A stretch of DNA of 64,000 nt from Lentzea flava. Its GTDB lineage: Bacteria; Actinomycetota; Actinomycetes; Mycobacteriales; Pseudonocardiaceae. The DNA is taken from the NCBI RefSeq assembly GCF_014648475.1, contig NZ_BMRE01000030.1, positions 40,738 to 104,737 on the forward strand, in the 5' to 3' direction. The notes beneath the pieces are model-generated. The model had not been told where the DNA came from, ran no database searches, and worked only from the letters and a program-made list of their open reading frames with translations. Both the position numbers and the translations under genes were made by a program. How positions within the stretch are numbered: the first letter of the stretch is position 1; each line of letters starts with the position of its first letter. Positions 15,545 to 23,559 of the stretch are shown piece by piece.

Positions 15545-15937
15545 CTAGAAATCGAAAACGGCACCGGTGTGCGCCAGCATGACGCACGAGTTCGGGTAGG
15601 TCTGAACCTCCGAGACGGGCTTGCCTCGCCAGAAGCCGAACACGGTGACCTCGACCGGCGCGTAGATGAACGTGCACGCGCGGTCGTCCGAGCGCATGGC
15701 CTGCAGGTCGGCCCCGGTGGACGCCAGGGTGGCGCAGGCCTGGGCCCTGCGCGGGTGGGAATCGCCTGGTTCGCAGGTCAGGACGGTTGCCTTGAAGGCG
15801 TTGTCCTCGATGTCCGAGTACTGCACCGTGAGCAACAACGCGGTATCCCCTCCTGCGGCAGGAGCGGCCTGCGCGGTGCCGGTGAACGCGAGAGCTGACA
15901 CGGACAGAGCAACGATCGCAAAAATGCGGCCGAACAT
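15545..15937 (-). CDS. Subtilisin inhibitor-like (SSI family) secreted protein
   Basis: A small secreted proteinase inhibitor, 130 aa with a signal peptide ending near AQA-AP (residues 23-25). The SSI hallmarks are present: LTCEPGDSHPRRAQAC (Cys55-Cys68 disulphide) and the reactive-site loop CTFIYAPVEVTVFGFWRGKPV closed by NSC (Cys88-Cys118). By alignment with the Streptomyces inhibitor, whose loop is CPM-VYDP, the P1 residue is Phe90, so a chymotrypsin- or subtilisin-like target is expected. SSI proteins in actinomycetes restrain secreted serine proteases during development. The start is an ATG with AGGAGG 9 nt upstream. Confidence 0.85.
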   Translation of the reverse strand: MFGRIFAIVALSVSALAFTGTAQAAPAAGGDTALLLTVQYSDIEDNAFKATVLTCEPGDSHPRRAQACATLASTGADLQAMRSDDRACTFIYAPVEVTVFGFWRGKPVSEVQTYPNSCVMLAHTGAVFDF

Positions 15938-16144
15938 GAAAGCGGTCCTCCTGAGACCTCACGAAAACGGGCTGGTTCTCAGCCGCCGGAGATGTTGCCA
16001 TCATGTTTCGTCGCCGCGAAAGGGGCCAGGATCTGTTCACCGATCACATTTGTCCGCTCCGCCGAAAGCGTGATTGGGCCAAATGGATGTGTTCTCCGCC
16101 ACGCGAGCGGGGACACACCTGCCGACAGACTGTTACGGGACGCT

Positions 16145-16181
16145 GACAGACGCCGTCGCGCGCGGACGTATTATTCGATTC
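16145..16181 (+). promoter_or_regulatory. Candidate promoter giving a leaderless M15 peptidase mRNA
   Basis: A TATTAT -10 box (16169-16174) ends 7 nt before the ATG at 16182, with GACAGA at an 18-bp spacing as a weak -35. No Shine-Dalgarno sequence precedes the ATG, which supports a leaderless transcript. The 244-bp divergent gap 15938-16181 holds no gene. Confidence 0.4.
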
Positions 16182-16769
16182 ATGTCTAAGACCTCCAGAC
16201 GCGTCGCGTTCGGCGTGCTGCTGATCGTCACACTCGTGGTTTCCGCCGGCGGCGCGCTGGGATACCTGGGCAGATTGACGCTCGTGTTCGACCGGCACCC
16301 GGGAAAGCCGCTCGCGATTCTCGAGGAGGTGCCCGGCCCGCCGGACGGGCCGAAGTGCGCAATCGACGCTCGCTACCTCGACGAGTCGCCGGAAGGCCTG
16401 CGCCCCGAGGTGCTGCAGGCGTGGAAGTCGTTGCGCGCCAAGGCCTCTGAGCAGGGCGTTCAGCTCTGCCTGAACGACGGCAAGCGCAGCAGGCAGCAAC
16501 AGCAGCAGGAGTTCGACGACGCCGTGCAGAAGTTCGGCACCGCGGAACTCGCCTCGCGTTATGTGCTGAACCCGCCGGACCGGTCGATGCACGTCCGCGG
16601 ATTCGCCGTCGACATTCAGCCGATCGAATCAGCAAAATGGGTCGAGAAAAACGGCAGCACCCTAGGCTGGTGCCGCCGTTACGAAAACGAGCAGTGGCAT
16701 TTCGAGTACAACACCGCCTACTCCACGGGCGGCTGTCCTCCGCTGGAGAAGAGCGCGACCGGCAGCTGA
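16182..16769 (+). CDS. M15-family D-Ala-D-Ala carboxypeptidase-like protein
   Basis: A membrane-anchored, zinc-dependent peptidase acting on peptidoglycan stem peptides, 195 aa. An N-terminal uncleaved signal anchor (VAFGVLLIVTLVVSAGGALGYL) places the catalytic domain outside the membrane. Zinc ligands are the His and Asp of SMHVRGFAVDIQ and the His of EQWHFEY, the M15B/VanY pattern. The frame is open upstream to 16074, but the ATG at 16182 starts exactly before the basic SKTSRR and hydrophobic anchor and is served by a well-placed -10 box. Neighbours give no further hint; wall remodelling is the likely role, and no vancomycin-resistance genes are adjacent. Confidence 0.75.
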   Translation: MSKTSRRVAFGVLLIVTLVVSAGGALGYLGRLTLVFDRHPGKPLAILEEVPGPPDGPKCAIDARYLDESPEGLRPEVLQAWKSLRAKASEQGVQLCLNDGKRSRQQQQQEFDDAVQKFGTAELASRYVLNPPDRSMHVRGFAVDIQPIESAKWVEKNGSTLGWCRRYENEQWHFEYNTAYSTGGCPPLEKSATGS

Positions 16770-16860
16770 GCGCCCGTGCAAAGGTCTAGACGCCTGGGGT
16801 GCGCGCGAGGTTGCACCGACGTAATCTGACAACGCCGATTACCGGATTGGAGTCCGTCCC

Positions 16861-17478
16861 GTGGCCCGTGCCTACGCCGGTGTGTCACCCGAGCAGCGCA
16901 GAGCAGAACGCCGCGCCCGGTTGCTGCAGGCAGGCCTCGCCCTCTTCACCACCACGGGCTTCGCGGCCACCAAGATCTCCGAGCTGTGCACAGAGGCAGG
17001 CGTCTCCACCCGCAACTTCTACGAGGAGTTCGGCTCCAAGGAGGACCTGCTGCGCGAGCTGCACGACCTGATCAACGCCACCGCGTTCACCGAGGTCCGC
17101 ACCGCGCTCACGTCGCTGGAGACGGCCGACGTGCGGACCAGGATCACGACGCTGCTGGACGTGTTCGTGCGCGCCGTGACCGCCGATCCCCGTGCGCCGC
17201 GCCTCAACTACGTGGAGGCCGTCGGGGTGAACGCGGAGATCGAGCAGCAGCACGTGCGGTGGGTGAACACGTGGGCGGAGTTCATCGAGTCGGAGGCACT
17301 CCGCGCGGCGGCGGCCGGGGTGGCGCCACAGCGGTCGTACCGGCTCACGGCGATCGCGCTGGTGGGGGCGATCACCGGGTTGCTGCGGGAGTGGCAGGCG
17401 CACGAGCCGCCGCTCGCGGTGGACGAGATCGCCGCGGAGATTCGCGAACTCATGCTGGCGGCGATCACTCGGCCGTAG
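16861..17478 (+). CDS. TetR family transcriptional regulator
   Basis: A 205-aa repressor-type regulator starting at GTG. The helix-turn-helix is RRARLLQAGLALFTTTGFAATKISELCTEAGVSTRNFYEEFGSKEDLL; the NFYEEFGSKEDLL recognition segment is typical. The C-terminal domain (DVRTRITTLLDVFVRAVTADPRAPRLNYVEAVG) belongs to the broad effector-binding class and does not reveal a ligand. The gene stands alone on the + strand, followed by weak hairpins and the minisatellite, so its targets are not obvious. Confidence 0.8.
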   Translation: MARAYAGVSPEQRRAERRARLLQAGLALFTTTGFAATKISELCTEAGVSTRNFYEEFGSKEDLLRELHDLINATAFTEVRTALTSLETADVRTRITTLLDVFVRAVTADPRAPRLNYVEAVGVNAEIEQQHVRWVNTWAEFIESEALRAAAAGVAPQRSYRLTAIALVGAITGLLREWQAHEPPLAVDEIAAEIRELMLAAITRP

Positions 17479-17574
17479 GCTCGCGCAGGGCCCCTCACAG
17501 GGGGTTCGGCAAAGTCGGATTGGTGCTGGTCAGGGGTGGGTGCCGAGCAGTGTGAGGGGTCGGGTGAAGCCTCG

Positions 17575-17814
17575 GCTGGTGTGACGCAAGCAGGTGTGAC
17601 GCAAGCAGGTGCGGCACAGGCAGGCGCGACACAAGCAGGCGCGGCACAGGCAGGCGCGACGCAGGCAGGTGCGGCGCAGGCAGGTGCGGCGCAGGCAGGT
17701 GCGGCGCAGGCAGGCGCGACGCAGGCAGGCGCGACGCAGGCAGGCGCGACGCAGGCAGGCGCGACGCAGGCAGGCACGGCACAGGCAGGCACGGCACAGG
17801 CAGGCGCGGCACAG
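17575..17814 (+). repeat. 15-bp minisatellite, 16 tandem units
   Basis: Sixteen head-to-tail units of consensus GCAGGCGCGACGCAG cover 240 bp without interruption. Units vary at six positions: C/T at 6, G/A at 7, C/T at 8, A/G at 10, G/A at 12 and G/A at 15. Copies 10-13 are identical, as are 7-9 and 14-15, showing recent slippage or unequal exchange. The array is bracketed by two copies of AGGCTCGCGCAGGG plus a CCCCT...AGGGG hairpin (17477-17506 and 17812-17843). The unit length is a multiple of three and all + frames stay open. However, the block lies between a regulator and a membrane-protein gene with no convincing gene of its own. Confidence 0.85.
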
Positions 17815-17820
17815 GCTCGC

Positions 17821-17860
17821 GCAGGGGTCCCCTCCGAGGGGGTCCCCTGCTTTCATTCTC
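17821..17860 (+). terminator. Strong bipartite hairpin terminator after the minisatellite
   Basis: GCAGGGG pairs with CCCCTGC and CCCCT with AGGGG around a CCG loop, with one T-T mismatch (17821-17850), followed by TTTCATTCTC. It is a good intrinsic terminator for transcripts from the upstream tetR gene through the repeat. It also insulates the membrane-protein gene starting at 17900. Confidence 0.65.
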
Positions 17861-17899
17861 CCAGACAGCACCGACAGTTTCGGCGAGCACGAGGTGGGC

Positions 17900-19324
17900 G
17901 TGCGCACGGTGACCAGGCTCGTCACAGCGGCTGCGGTCGTGGTCGGCTACGTGGCGGCCCTTCTGACGATCTTCGCGGGTATCGACCTCCGCGAGGCCGT
18001 CGAGTTCGACGACGCTCCCGCTCACCTCGCCGCCTTCCGCCAGGCCCTCGACCGCGCCGACGACAGCCAGGTCTCCGAGGAGTACCTGTGGTTCGCCGAC
18101 CGCGCCCCTTCGCGCAGCAGCTCCCGCGCCTCGATCTCCCTCGCGACCGGTGCCGCCCACGACGGCGAGTTCGACCTCGCCACACGGTTCGTCGGCGACG
18201 TGGAAGCGAACATCGAGGAAGACCGCAGCGTCCTCCACGCCGAAGCAGCAGCATCGTGGGGGCGCGCCGTGCCGTGGCTGGTCGTCGGCGCGATCCTGGC
18301 CGCCATCGCAGTTGTCCTGCGCCGGCGACAACGTCGGGCCAACGCCGAGGTCGTCGCGCTGGTCAGCCATTACGTGCCGCCACGTCCCGCGTGGCGGCGC
18401 CCGGTGTTCATGGTGGTCACCGGCATCGGCTACACGCTGCTGGTGGTCGGTTTTCTCGCGGTCGTCGCGGCCACCCGCGCCAACGAACTCCCGTGGGCTG
18501 CACGGGGTGTCATCCTCATCATCGGCGTCATCGCGCTGCCCATCGCCTACTACGTCCTGCGCTACTCACGACCACGCTCGGCGAAGGGCGCGGCGGAAAC
18601 GCTCAGGGACGACTCCCGCAAACCCGTGCTCTACCTGCGCGGTTTCGGCGACGACCCGGACTCCGCCGTGGTGGACGAGCTGCCGGGCGCGTTGTCGGCG
18701 GGACTGCTCAGCGTCCACACGCGCGAGGAGCAGCTCATCGGCGCGCTCGGGGCGTTCGGTCCGGTCATCGCCGTGGGCAGGCCGGGCGAACAGCTCCCCC
18801 ACCTCGGCGCGGCGCGGTTCTACCTGCCGGGCGACGACTGGCAGCCGGGTGTGCTGAAGCTGATGGAGCTGTCGCAGCTGATCGTGTTGCGGCTCGGCGA
18901 GGGCGACGGGTTGTGGTGGGAGGTCGATCAGGCACGGGCGACCCAGCCGCCTGGCAAGCTCGTGCTGCTCATGCCCGGCGGCAGGCCTGATCTCGCCGAG
19001 CGCCTCGACGAGCACCTGCCGACACCGGCGAAAGTGGCGGTGACCGACGACAGGTGGACGACCGCCGTGATCGTCTTCGACCGGGACTGGACGCCGCGGG
19101 TGCAGCCGGTCGGGCCGTTTCCCGGCGAGCGGAACAGGTACGGCGCTCCGGCCTTCTACGTGGCCAGGGCAATGCAGAAGGCGTTGCGGGAGATCGGGTC
19201 GCGCAGGCGGGCGATGGGCTACCGGATCAACAGCAGGATGCTCGTCACCTACGGCAAGGTCCTGCTGCTGGTGCCCGCGCTGTTCCTGGTCGCCGGGGTG
19301 CTCAGGCTGATCTTCCTGTGGTGA
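17900..19324 (+). CDS. Multi-pass membrane protein with a conserved cytosolic domain
   Basis: A 474-aa protein with membrane helices near residues 6-28, 124-141, 170-190, 200-220 and a last one at 452-472. A large extracytoplasmic loop follows helix 1. Between helices 4 and 5 lies a soluble domain of about 210 residues with conserved-looking blocks: KPVLYLRGFGDDPDS, REEQLIGALGAFGPVIAVGRPGEQLPHLGAARFYL, DDWQPGVLKLMELSQLIVLRL and GLWWEV. I have seen such LYLRxFxDD...EE...GPVIAxGxPG...GAxR proteins as uncharacterised bacterial membrane proteins. A Rossmann/TIR-like nucleotide-related fold is only a guess. I chose GTG 17900 (GAGG 5 nt upstream); the frame is open back through the minisatellite to 17609. 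Confidence 0.6.
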   Translation: MRTVTRLVTAAAVVVGYVAALLTIFAGIDLREAVEFDDAPAHLAAFRQALDRADDSQVSEEYLWFADRAPSRSSSRASISLATGAAHDGEFDLATRFVGDVEANIEEDRSVLHAEAAASWGRAVPWLVVGAILAAIAVVLRRRQRRANAEVVALVSHYVPPRPAWRRPVFMVVTGIGYTLLVVGFLAVVAATRANELPWAARGVILIIGVIALPIAYYVLRYSRPRSAKGAAETLRDDSRKPVLYLRGFGDDPDSAVVDELPGALSAGLLSVHTREEQLIGALGAFGPVIAVGRPGEQLPHLGAARFYLPGDDWQPGVLKLMELSQLIVLRLGEGDGLWWEVDQARATQPPGKLVLLMPGGRPDLAERLDEHLPTPAKVAVTDDRWTTAVIVFDRDWTPRVQPVGPFPGERNRYGAPAFYVARAMQKALREIGSRRRAMGYRINSRMLVTYGKVLLLVPALFLVAGVLRLIFLW

Positions 19325-19358
19325 ACCGGGGCGGGGCCCGTGGCCGTAGTCCCCTGAT

Positions 19359-19862
19359 GTGATCCGTTTCGCCGTTTTCGCACTGGTTCTGCTGCTCGGT
19401 GCCTGCTCCGCGGAGGCGGAGCCGGAGGAGACCGCCACGCTGGAGGAGCTGGAGGCCGCCTCCGGTCCCGTGGCCGGGCCCACCCCGGTGCTGCCGGGAG
19501 ACATCGCGAAGCTGCGGGTCGAGCAGTCGGCCGCGGCCGGCCCCGTCGTCGCCGACCGGGACCACTACACGCTCTACTTCCACGAGAAGGACGGCACGAA
19601 TCCGCCGTCGTCGACGTGCCTCGACGCCGAGTGCACGCTGGTGTGGGTGCCGTTGCTGGCCGCGGGCGGCAAGGTCGAGGCACCCGAGCTCGACCCCGCG
19701 CTGATCGGCACGTTCAAGCGTCCCGACGGGCTCGAGCAGGTCACCATCGGCGGTCACCCCGTCTACCGCTACGTCGACGACGAGCAGGCGGGCGACACGG
19801 CGGGGCACGGGGTCGACGGCCGGTTCGCCATCGCGCCGAACGGGGCCAAGGCGACCCGTTAG
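19359..19862 (+). CDS. Lipoprotein with COG4315-type repeats
   Basis: A 167-aa exported lipoprotein. The signal sequence ends in the lipobox LGAC (Cys16), after a GTG start. The body carries the two WVPLL / YRYVDDEQAGDTAGHGV type units known from the secreted repeat family of unknown function (PF03640): LYFHEKD...CLDAECTLVWVPLL and TIGGHPVYRYVDDEQAGDTAGHG. These proteins sit on the outer face of the membrane; their biochemical role is unknown. The gene overlaps the convergent response-regulator gene by 4 nt at its 3' end. Confidence 0.75.
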   Translation: MIRFAVFALVLLLGACSAEAEPEETATLEELEAASGPVAGPTPVLPGDIAKLRVEQSAAAGPVVADRDHYTLYFHEKDGTNPPSSTCLDAECTLVWVPLLAAGGKVEAPELDPALIGTFKRPDGLEQVTIGGHPVYRYVDDEQAGDTAGHGVDGRFAIAPNGAKATR

Positions 19863-20500
19863 CGGCCCAGCCCGGCGTCGCGGGCGCGGATGATCGCGGC
19901 CGCGCGGTCGGCCACCTGGAGCTTGGCGAAGATCGCGGAGACGTTGTTGGCCACGGTCTTCGCCGCCACGCCCAGCTTCGCCGCGATGGCGCCGTTGGAC
20001 AGGCCCGCGGCGAGCAGGTCGAGGATCTGCCGTTCGCGCGCGGTGAGCTCGGGGAACGGAACGTCCGGTGTGGACGATCCGGTCAGGAAGCCGAGCACGC
20101 GCTGCGCCACGGCCGGTCCGAAGATCGCCTCGCCGGCCGCGACCGCGCGGATGGCCCTGGCGATCTCGTCCTGCTCGGCGCCCTTCACCAGGTAGCCGCG
20201 GGCGCCCGCGCGCATGGCCGCGAAGACCGAGTCGTCGTCGGAGAACATCGTGAGCACCAGGACCGCGACGCCCGGTGCGGCACGGGCGATCTCCTTGGTC
20301 GCGGCGATGCCGTCGAGGTCGGGCATCTGCAGGTCGAGCACCGCCACGTCGGGGCGGGTGGTGACAACCTCGCGGACCGCCTCACGTCCCGTCGCGGCCA
20401 CCCCCGCCACGACGAAGCCGTCCAGCGAGGTGAGCAACGCGCTCATGCCCTCGCGGACGATGGGGTGGTCGTCGGCGATCACGACGCGGATGTCGGTCAC
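19859..20500 (-). CDS. NarL/FixJ-type response regulator
   Basis: The transcriptional half of a two-component system, 213 aa. The receiver domain has the acidic pocket IADDHP (Asp10, Asp11), the phosphoacceptor Asp56 (VLDLQMPD), the switch Thr (VLTMFSD) and Lys (YLVKGAE). The C-terminal LuxR-type helix-turn-helix is LTARERQILDLLAAGLSNGAIAAKLGVAAKTVANNVSAIFAKL. The GTG start at 20500 overlaps the kinase stop codon by 4 nt (GTGA), indicating translational coupling. The longer frame to 20623 lies inside the kinase gene and is not the start. Confidence 0.9.
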   Translation of the reverse strand: MTDIRVVIADDHPIVREGMSALLTSLDGFVVAGVAATGREAVREVVTTRPDVAVLDLQMPDLDGIAATKEIARAAPGVAVLVLTMFSDDDSVFAAMRAGARGYLVKGAEQDEIARAIRAVAAGEAIFGPAVAQRVLGFLTGSSTPDVPFPELTARERQILDLLAAGLSNGAIAAKLGVAAKTVANNVSAIFAKLQVADRAAAIIRARDAGLGR

Positions 20501-22386
20501 GGCACCTCCACCGGCAGGCGCACCCGCACACGTCCTCCTTCGGCCGTCGGTCCGGCCTCGAACCCACCGCCCAGTTCGGCGGCCCTCTCGCGCATGGCCA
20601 GTATCCCGACGCCCGGACTCCACGGGCCGTTGGGCGGTCCGTCGTCGGTGACCTCCACTTCCAGCTCTTCAGCACACCGCAGCCGCACCACCACCGAAGA
20701 CGCGCGAGAGTGCCGGACCACGTTGGTCAGCGCCTCGGTCGCGATGCGGTAGGCGGCGACCTCGACCGCGGCGGACAGCGACGGAACTGTCTCGGGGACG
20801 TCCAGCCGCAGCTGCAGCGGCGAACGCACCAGGTGTTCGGCGCGCTGGCGGAGGGCGCCGAGCAGGCCGAGCTCGTCCAGCGCGGGCGGCCGCAGGTCCT
20901 CCACGATCCTGCGCACGTCGGCGATCGCGGTGCGCACGTCCGCGCTGACTCCCGTGATCAGCGTGCGGGCGCGCTCGGGGTCGGTGGCGAGCAGGTTCTT
21001 GGCGGCGTCCGCGCTGAGCGCCACGCCGGTCAGCGTCGGGCCGAGGCCGTCGTGCAGGTCGCGGCGAAGGCGGCGGCGTTCCTCTTCGCGGGCGGTGACG
21101 AGGCGTTCTCGTGACGCCTGCAGCTGCGACGACAACAACGTCGCGTGCACGGCCACGGCCAGAGGAGCCGCCACGAGGCTCAAGACGTTGCGATCGGCCG
21201 CACCGAGCGAACTCTCGCCGGTCCGCACTCCCACGTGCAGTTCGCCGACCACGGCGCCGTCGTACTCCAACGGCACCACGACCACGTTCTCGGGCCGTGT
21301 GCCGTCACTGGCCAACGAGACACCGCCGGCCATCAGCGCAACATGCGGCACACGCAACGCAACCCGCACGGCGGACACGACACCGTCCAGCCCGGCCCCT
21401 GCCAGATGTTCGCCCACGCGCGAGACCACGCGGGCCGGATCGCCGCGATCGCCGTAAAGCGCGCGGTCGACGAGCCGTTGCAAGCGCGGCAACACCGGCG
21501 CCACCAGCAACGCGACCACGACCGTCGCGACGACCGAGCGGCCGAGCTGCGCGGACACGAACCGGTCCAGCAGCGCGACCAGCACGCCGTAGACGACCAG
21601 CACCACCGCCGACAAGAGCAGCCACGCCAGCACCCGCGAGACCACGAGCCTGATGTCCAGCAGCTGGTGCCGCACGATCGCAATGGTCACCGCGATCGGG
21701 ATCAGCGGAATGGCGAGCAGCACGAACACCGGCGTGCCCGCGACGAACGACCACGGCACGACGAACACCGCCGCCACCGAAGCCGCCAGCAGCAACCACA
21801 GCACCGAGTCCTCGCCCCGCCGGTACCGCACCGCGAGCGCGACGATCCCGGCCAGCAGCGCCGCCAGCGTCCGCAGCTCCGACACGATCCACAGTGGACC
21901 GAGCGCGGCGAACCCCGGCAGCGTCAGGTAACCGGGACCGGCCGGATCCGCCGCCACCTCGACCACGAACAACGGCGCCGTCACCACGATCGCGACCGCC
22001 ACCGGCCGCCAGCGCCGCGACGGCAGCCGCCCGTCCGGGAAGAGCAGGAGCGCCATCGGCAGGAACAGCCCGATCGACCACGGCCACGCGTACGCCGCGA
22101 TGGTGGCGATCAGCCGGTCGGCCATGAACGGCGCACCCAGCGCGGTGGTGCCGTGCCCGAGCCCGTCGGCGAGGAACAGCCAGCCGATCGGGTTGCGCGG
22201 CCGGTGCCAGGCGAGGATCGCCCCGCAGACCGCGAACGTCAGCGCCATCGCGGAGTTGGTGACGACGAACGCGTCCAGCGCCTGCTGCCACGTCCAGCCC
22301 TGCCACCACACGATCACGACAGCGGCACCGGTCCCGGCCACCACGAGGGCACCGAGACCGGACGCGAGCACGCGGCCGAGAGTCAT
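20497..22386 (-). CDS. Membrane sensor histidine kinase, HisKA_3 (NarX/DesK-like)
   Basis: The sensor of the downstream response regulator, 629 aa from the ATG at 22386. About ten hydrophobic helices fill residues 1-330, then comes a GAF-like segment (about 350-410). The dimerisation motif REEERRRLRRDLHDGLGPTLTG has phospho-His445, followed by an HATPase domain (EALTNVVRHSRA, DDGPPNGPWSPGVGILAMRERAAELGG). The long integral-membrane input domain suggests a membrane or lipophilic signal. Frame upstream of 22386 is open but lacks a good start. An 18-bp inverted repeat 35 nt upstream may be an autoregulatory site. Confidence 0.85.
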   Translation of the reverse strand: MTLGRVLASGLGALVVAGTGAAVVIVWWQGWTWQQALDAFVVTNSAMALTFAVCGAILAWHRPRNPIGWLFLADGLGHGTTALGAPFMADRLIATIAAYAWPWSIGLFLPMALLLFPDGRLPSRRWRPVAVAIVVTAPLFVVEVAADPAGPGYLTLPGFAALGPLWIVSELRTLAALLAGIVALAVRYRRGEDSVLWLLLAASVAAVFVVPWSFVAGTPVFVLLAIPLIPIAVTIAIVRHQLLDIRLVVSRVLAWLLLSAVVLVVYGVLVALLDRFVSAQLGRSVVATVVVALLVAPVLPRLQRLVDRALYGDRGDPARVVSRVGEHLAGAGLDGVVSAVRVALRVPHVALMAGGVSLASDGTRPENVVVVPLEYDGAVVGELHVGVRTGESSLGAADRNVLSLVAAPLAVAVHATLLSSQLQASRERLVTAREEERRRLRRDLHDGLGPTLTGVALSADAAKNLLATDPERARTLITGVSADVRTAIADVRRIVEDLRPPALDELGLLGALRQRAEHLVRSPLQLRLDVPETVPSLSAAVEVAAYRIATEALTNVVRHSRASSVVVRLRCAEELEVEVTDDGPPNGPWSPGVGILAMRERAAELGGGFEAGPTAEGGRVRVRLPVEVP

Positions 22387-22420
22387 GCCGGTAAGTGTGG
22401 GGCGCGGGGCGCCTGCTGTC

Positions 22421-22438
22421 CCGGGAAGGCGTTCCCGG
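22421..22438. promoter_or_regulatory. Inverted repeat upstream of the NarL-type system
   Basis: CCGGGAAGGCGTTCCCGG has perfect 7-bp arms around GGCG. It lies 35 nt before the kinase start in the divergent gap 22387-22536, and a partial copy (GTCCGGGAAACC) follows. A candidate binding site for the response regulator controlling one or both divergent units. Confidence 0.45.
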
Positions 22439-22536
22439 CACGTCCGGGAAACCTCCTGCCCCAGCCGGATCACGCACCCCTGACCGAGGAACACCCGTAG
22501 AACCACAGTTGCCTCCAACCGAACCTGGAGGTGCCC

Positions 22537-22875
22537 ATGTACCGCGCCGGCCTGATCGTCCTCGGTCTGCTCTCCGTCGCAGACCTGCTGCTCCCGCTGC
22601 TCACCGACGGCGAAACCCCGCCGATGGCGGTCGCCCTCGTCGCCGCCGCACTCGGCCTCGCGAGCCTGATCCTCGTGGTCTCCGCCTGGCGAGGCGCGCG
22701 CAAGGCGGTCCTCCCGCTGATCGTCCTCCGCGCCCTCTCGGCGGTCGGCGCCCTGCCCGCGTTCTTCGAGCCCGACGTCCCCGCACCGGCGATCGCCGCA
22801 GCCGCCGCCGTCGTGCTGCTGACCGCCGTGGGCGCGATTCTCGTGCTCAAGGGCCGCACGGCGGTGGCCCGGTGA
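22537..22875 (+). CDS. Small membrane protein, divergent from the two-component system
   Basis: A 112-aa protein with four hydrophobic helices (AGLIVLGLLSVADLLLPLL, MAVALVAAALGLASLILVVSAW, LIVLRALSAVGALPAFF, AIAAAAAVVLLTAVGAILVL). ATG 22537 is chosen over GTG 22531 because GGAGG stands 5 nt before it. The stop overlaps the next start by 4 nt, so the two are co-translated. The function is unknown; a role in whatever the divergent kinase senses is plausible. Confidence 0.7.
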   Translation: MYRAGLIVLGLLSVADLLLPLLTDGETPPMAVALVAAALGLASLILVVSAWRGARKAVLPLIVLRALSAVGALPAFFEPDVPAPAIAAAAAVVLLTAVGAILVLKGRTAVAR

Positions 22876-23438
22876 AGTGGCTGCTCCCGGTCGGACCCGC
22901 GGCGATCGCGGTCCTCCGGCTGATCCTCCCCTACGACACGACCGACGACCCGGCCACGATCCTGCAGAAGGTCGCCGCCGCGCCGGACACGCAGAACTGG
23001 GTGGTCTGGCTGGGTTTCGTCGCGATGCTGACCCTGGCCCCCGCGGTGATCTGGATCGCGAACGTCACCCGTGAGCAGGCACCGAAACTCACGACGGCGG
23101 CCGTCGTCCTGCTGGTCCCCGCCTACCTGTCGATCGGCCTGCTCGTGGCCGAGGACGCCGCCGCACTGGGCGGTGACACGATCGCGCACCCCGCCCTCAC
23201 CTCCGCCACCGCGGTCTTCGTGGCAGGTCACGTGATCGGCACGGTGCTGCTGGGCGCCGCGATGTGGCAGGCGGGCCTCCCCCGCTGGGCCGCGATGGCC
23301 ACGGCGGTCTCCCAGCCGTTGCACTTCATCGCGGCCGTCGTCATCACCAGTCACGAGCTCGACTTCGCGGCGTGGGGCCTGAACGCCGCCGGGTTCGCGG
23401 CACTGGCGATCACCGCACGACAACGGGTCCACGTCTGA
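22872..23438 (+). CDS. Membrane protein, second gene of the pair
   Basis: A 188-aa integral membrane protein starting at the GTG that overlaps the previous stop (GTGA). Six hydrophobic segments are visible, e.g. WLLPVGPAAIAVLRLILPY, WVVWLGFVAMLTLAPAVIWIA, AAVVLLVPAYLSIGLLVA, AVFVAGHVIGTVLLGAAMW and the closing NAAGFAALAITA. A longer open frame reaches 22395 but overlaps the upstream gene and lacks support. I do not recognise the family. Confidence 0.7.
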   Translation: MKWLLPVGPAAIAVLRLILPYDTTDDPATILQKVAAAPDTQNWVVWLGFVAMLTLAPAVIWIANVTREQAPKLTTAAVVLLVPAYLSIGLLVAEDAAALGGDTIAHPALTSATAVFVAGHVIGTVLLGAAMWQAGLPRWAAMATAVSQPLHFIAAVVITSHELDFAAWGLNAAGFAALAITARQRVHV

Positions 23439-23521
23439 CGGAATTTCGCCGGCTGCCCGGAAGGGCAGCCGGTTTGTCGTGTTCGGCGCGACTCAACCGA
23501 TTCGTTCGTACCGGAATCCGG

Positions 23522-23547
23522 GAAACCGGTTTCGCGCGGAACCGGTT
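23522..23547. promoter_or_regulatory. Two AACCGGTT palindromes before the beta-glucosidase
   Basis: GAAACCGGTTTC (perfect, 23522-23533) and AACCGGTT (23540-23547) are spaced 16 bp centre to centre. They may be a second regulator site or part of the promoter. Elsewhere the 174-bp gap 23439-23612 contains only the LacI-type operator. Confidence 0.35.
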
Positions 23548-23559
23548 TCGGCTAGACAT

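Noticed and set aside
17575..17814. CRISPR array
   Set aside because: Units are 15 bp, directly contiguous and without spacers, and no cas gene is near.
17536..18990. Pentapeptide AGATQ-repeat reading frame across the minisatellite
   Set aside because: It runs out of frame into the real membrane-protein gene. No start signal or stop fits, and the strong terminator lies within it. Left as a repeat, with coding potential noted as a finding.
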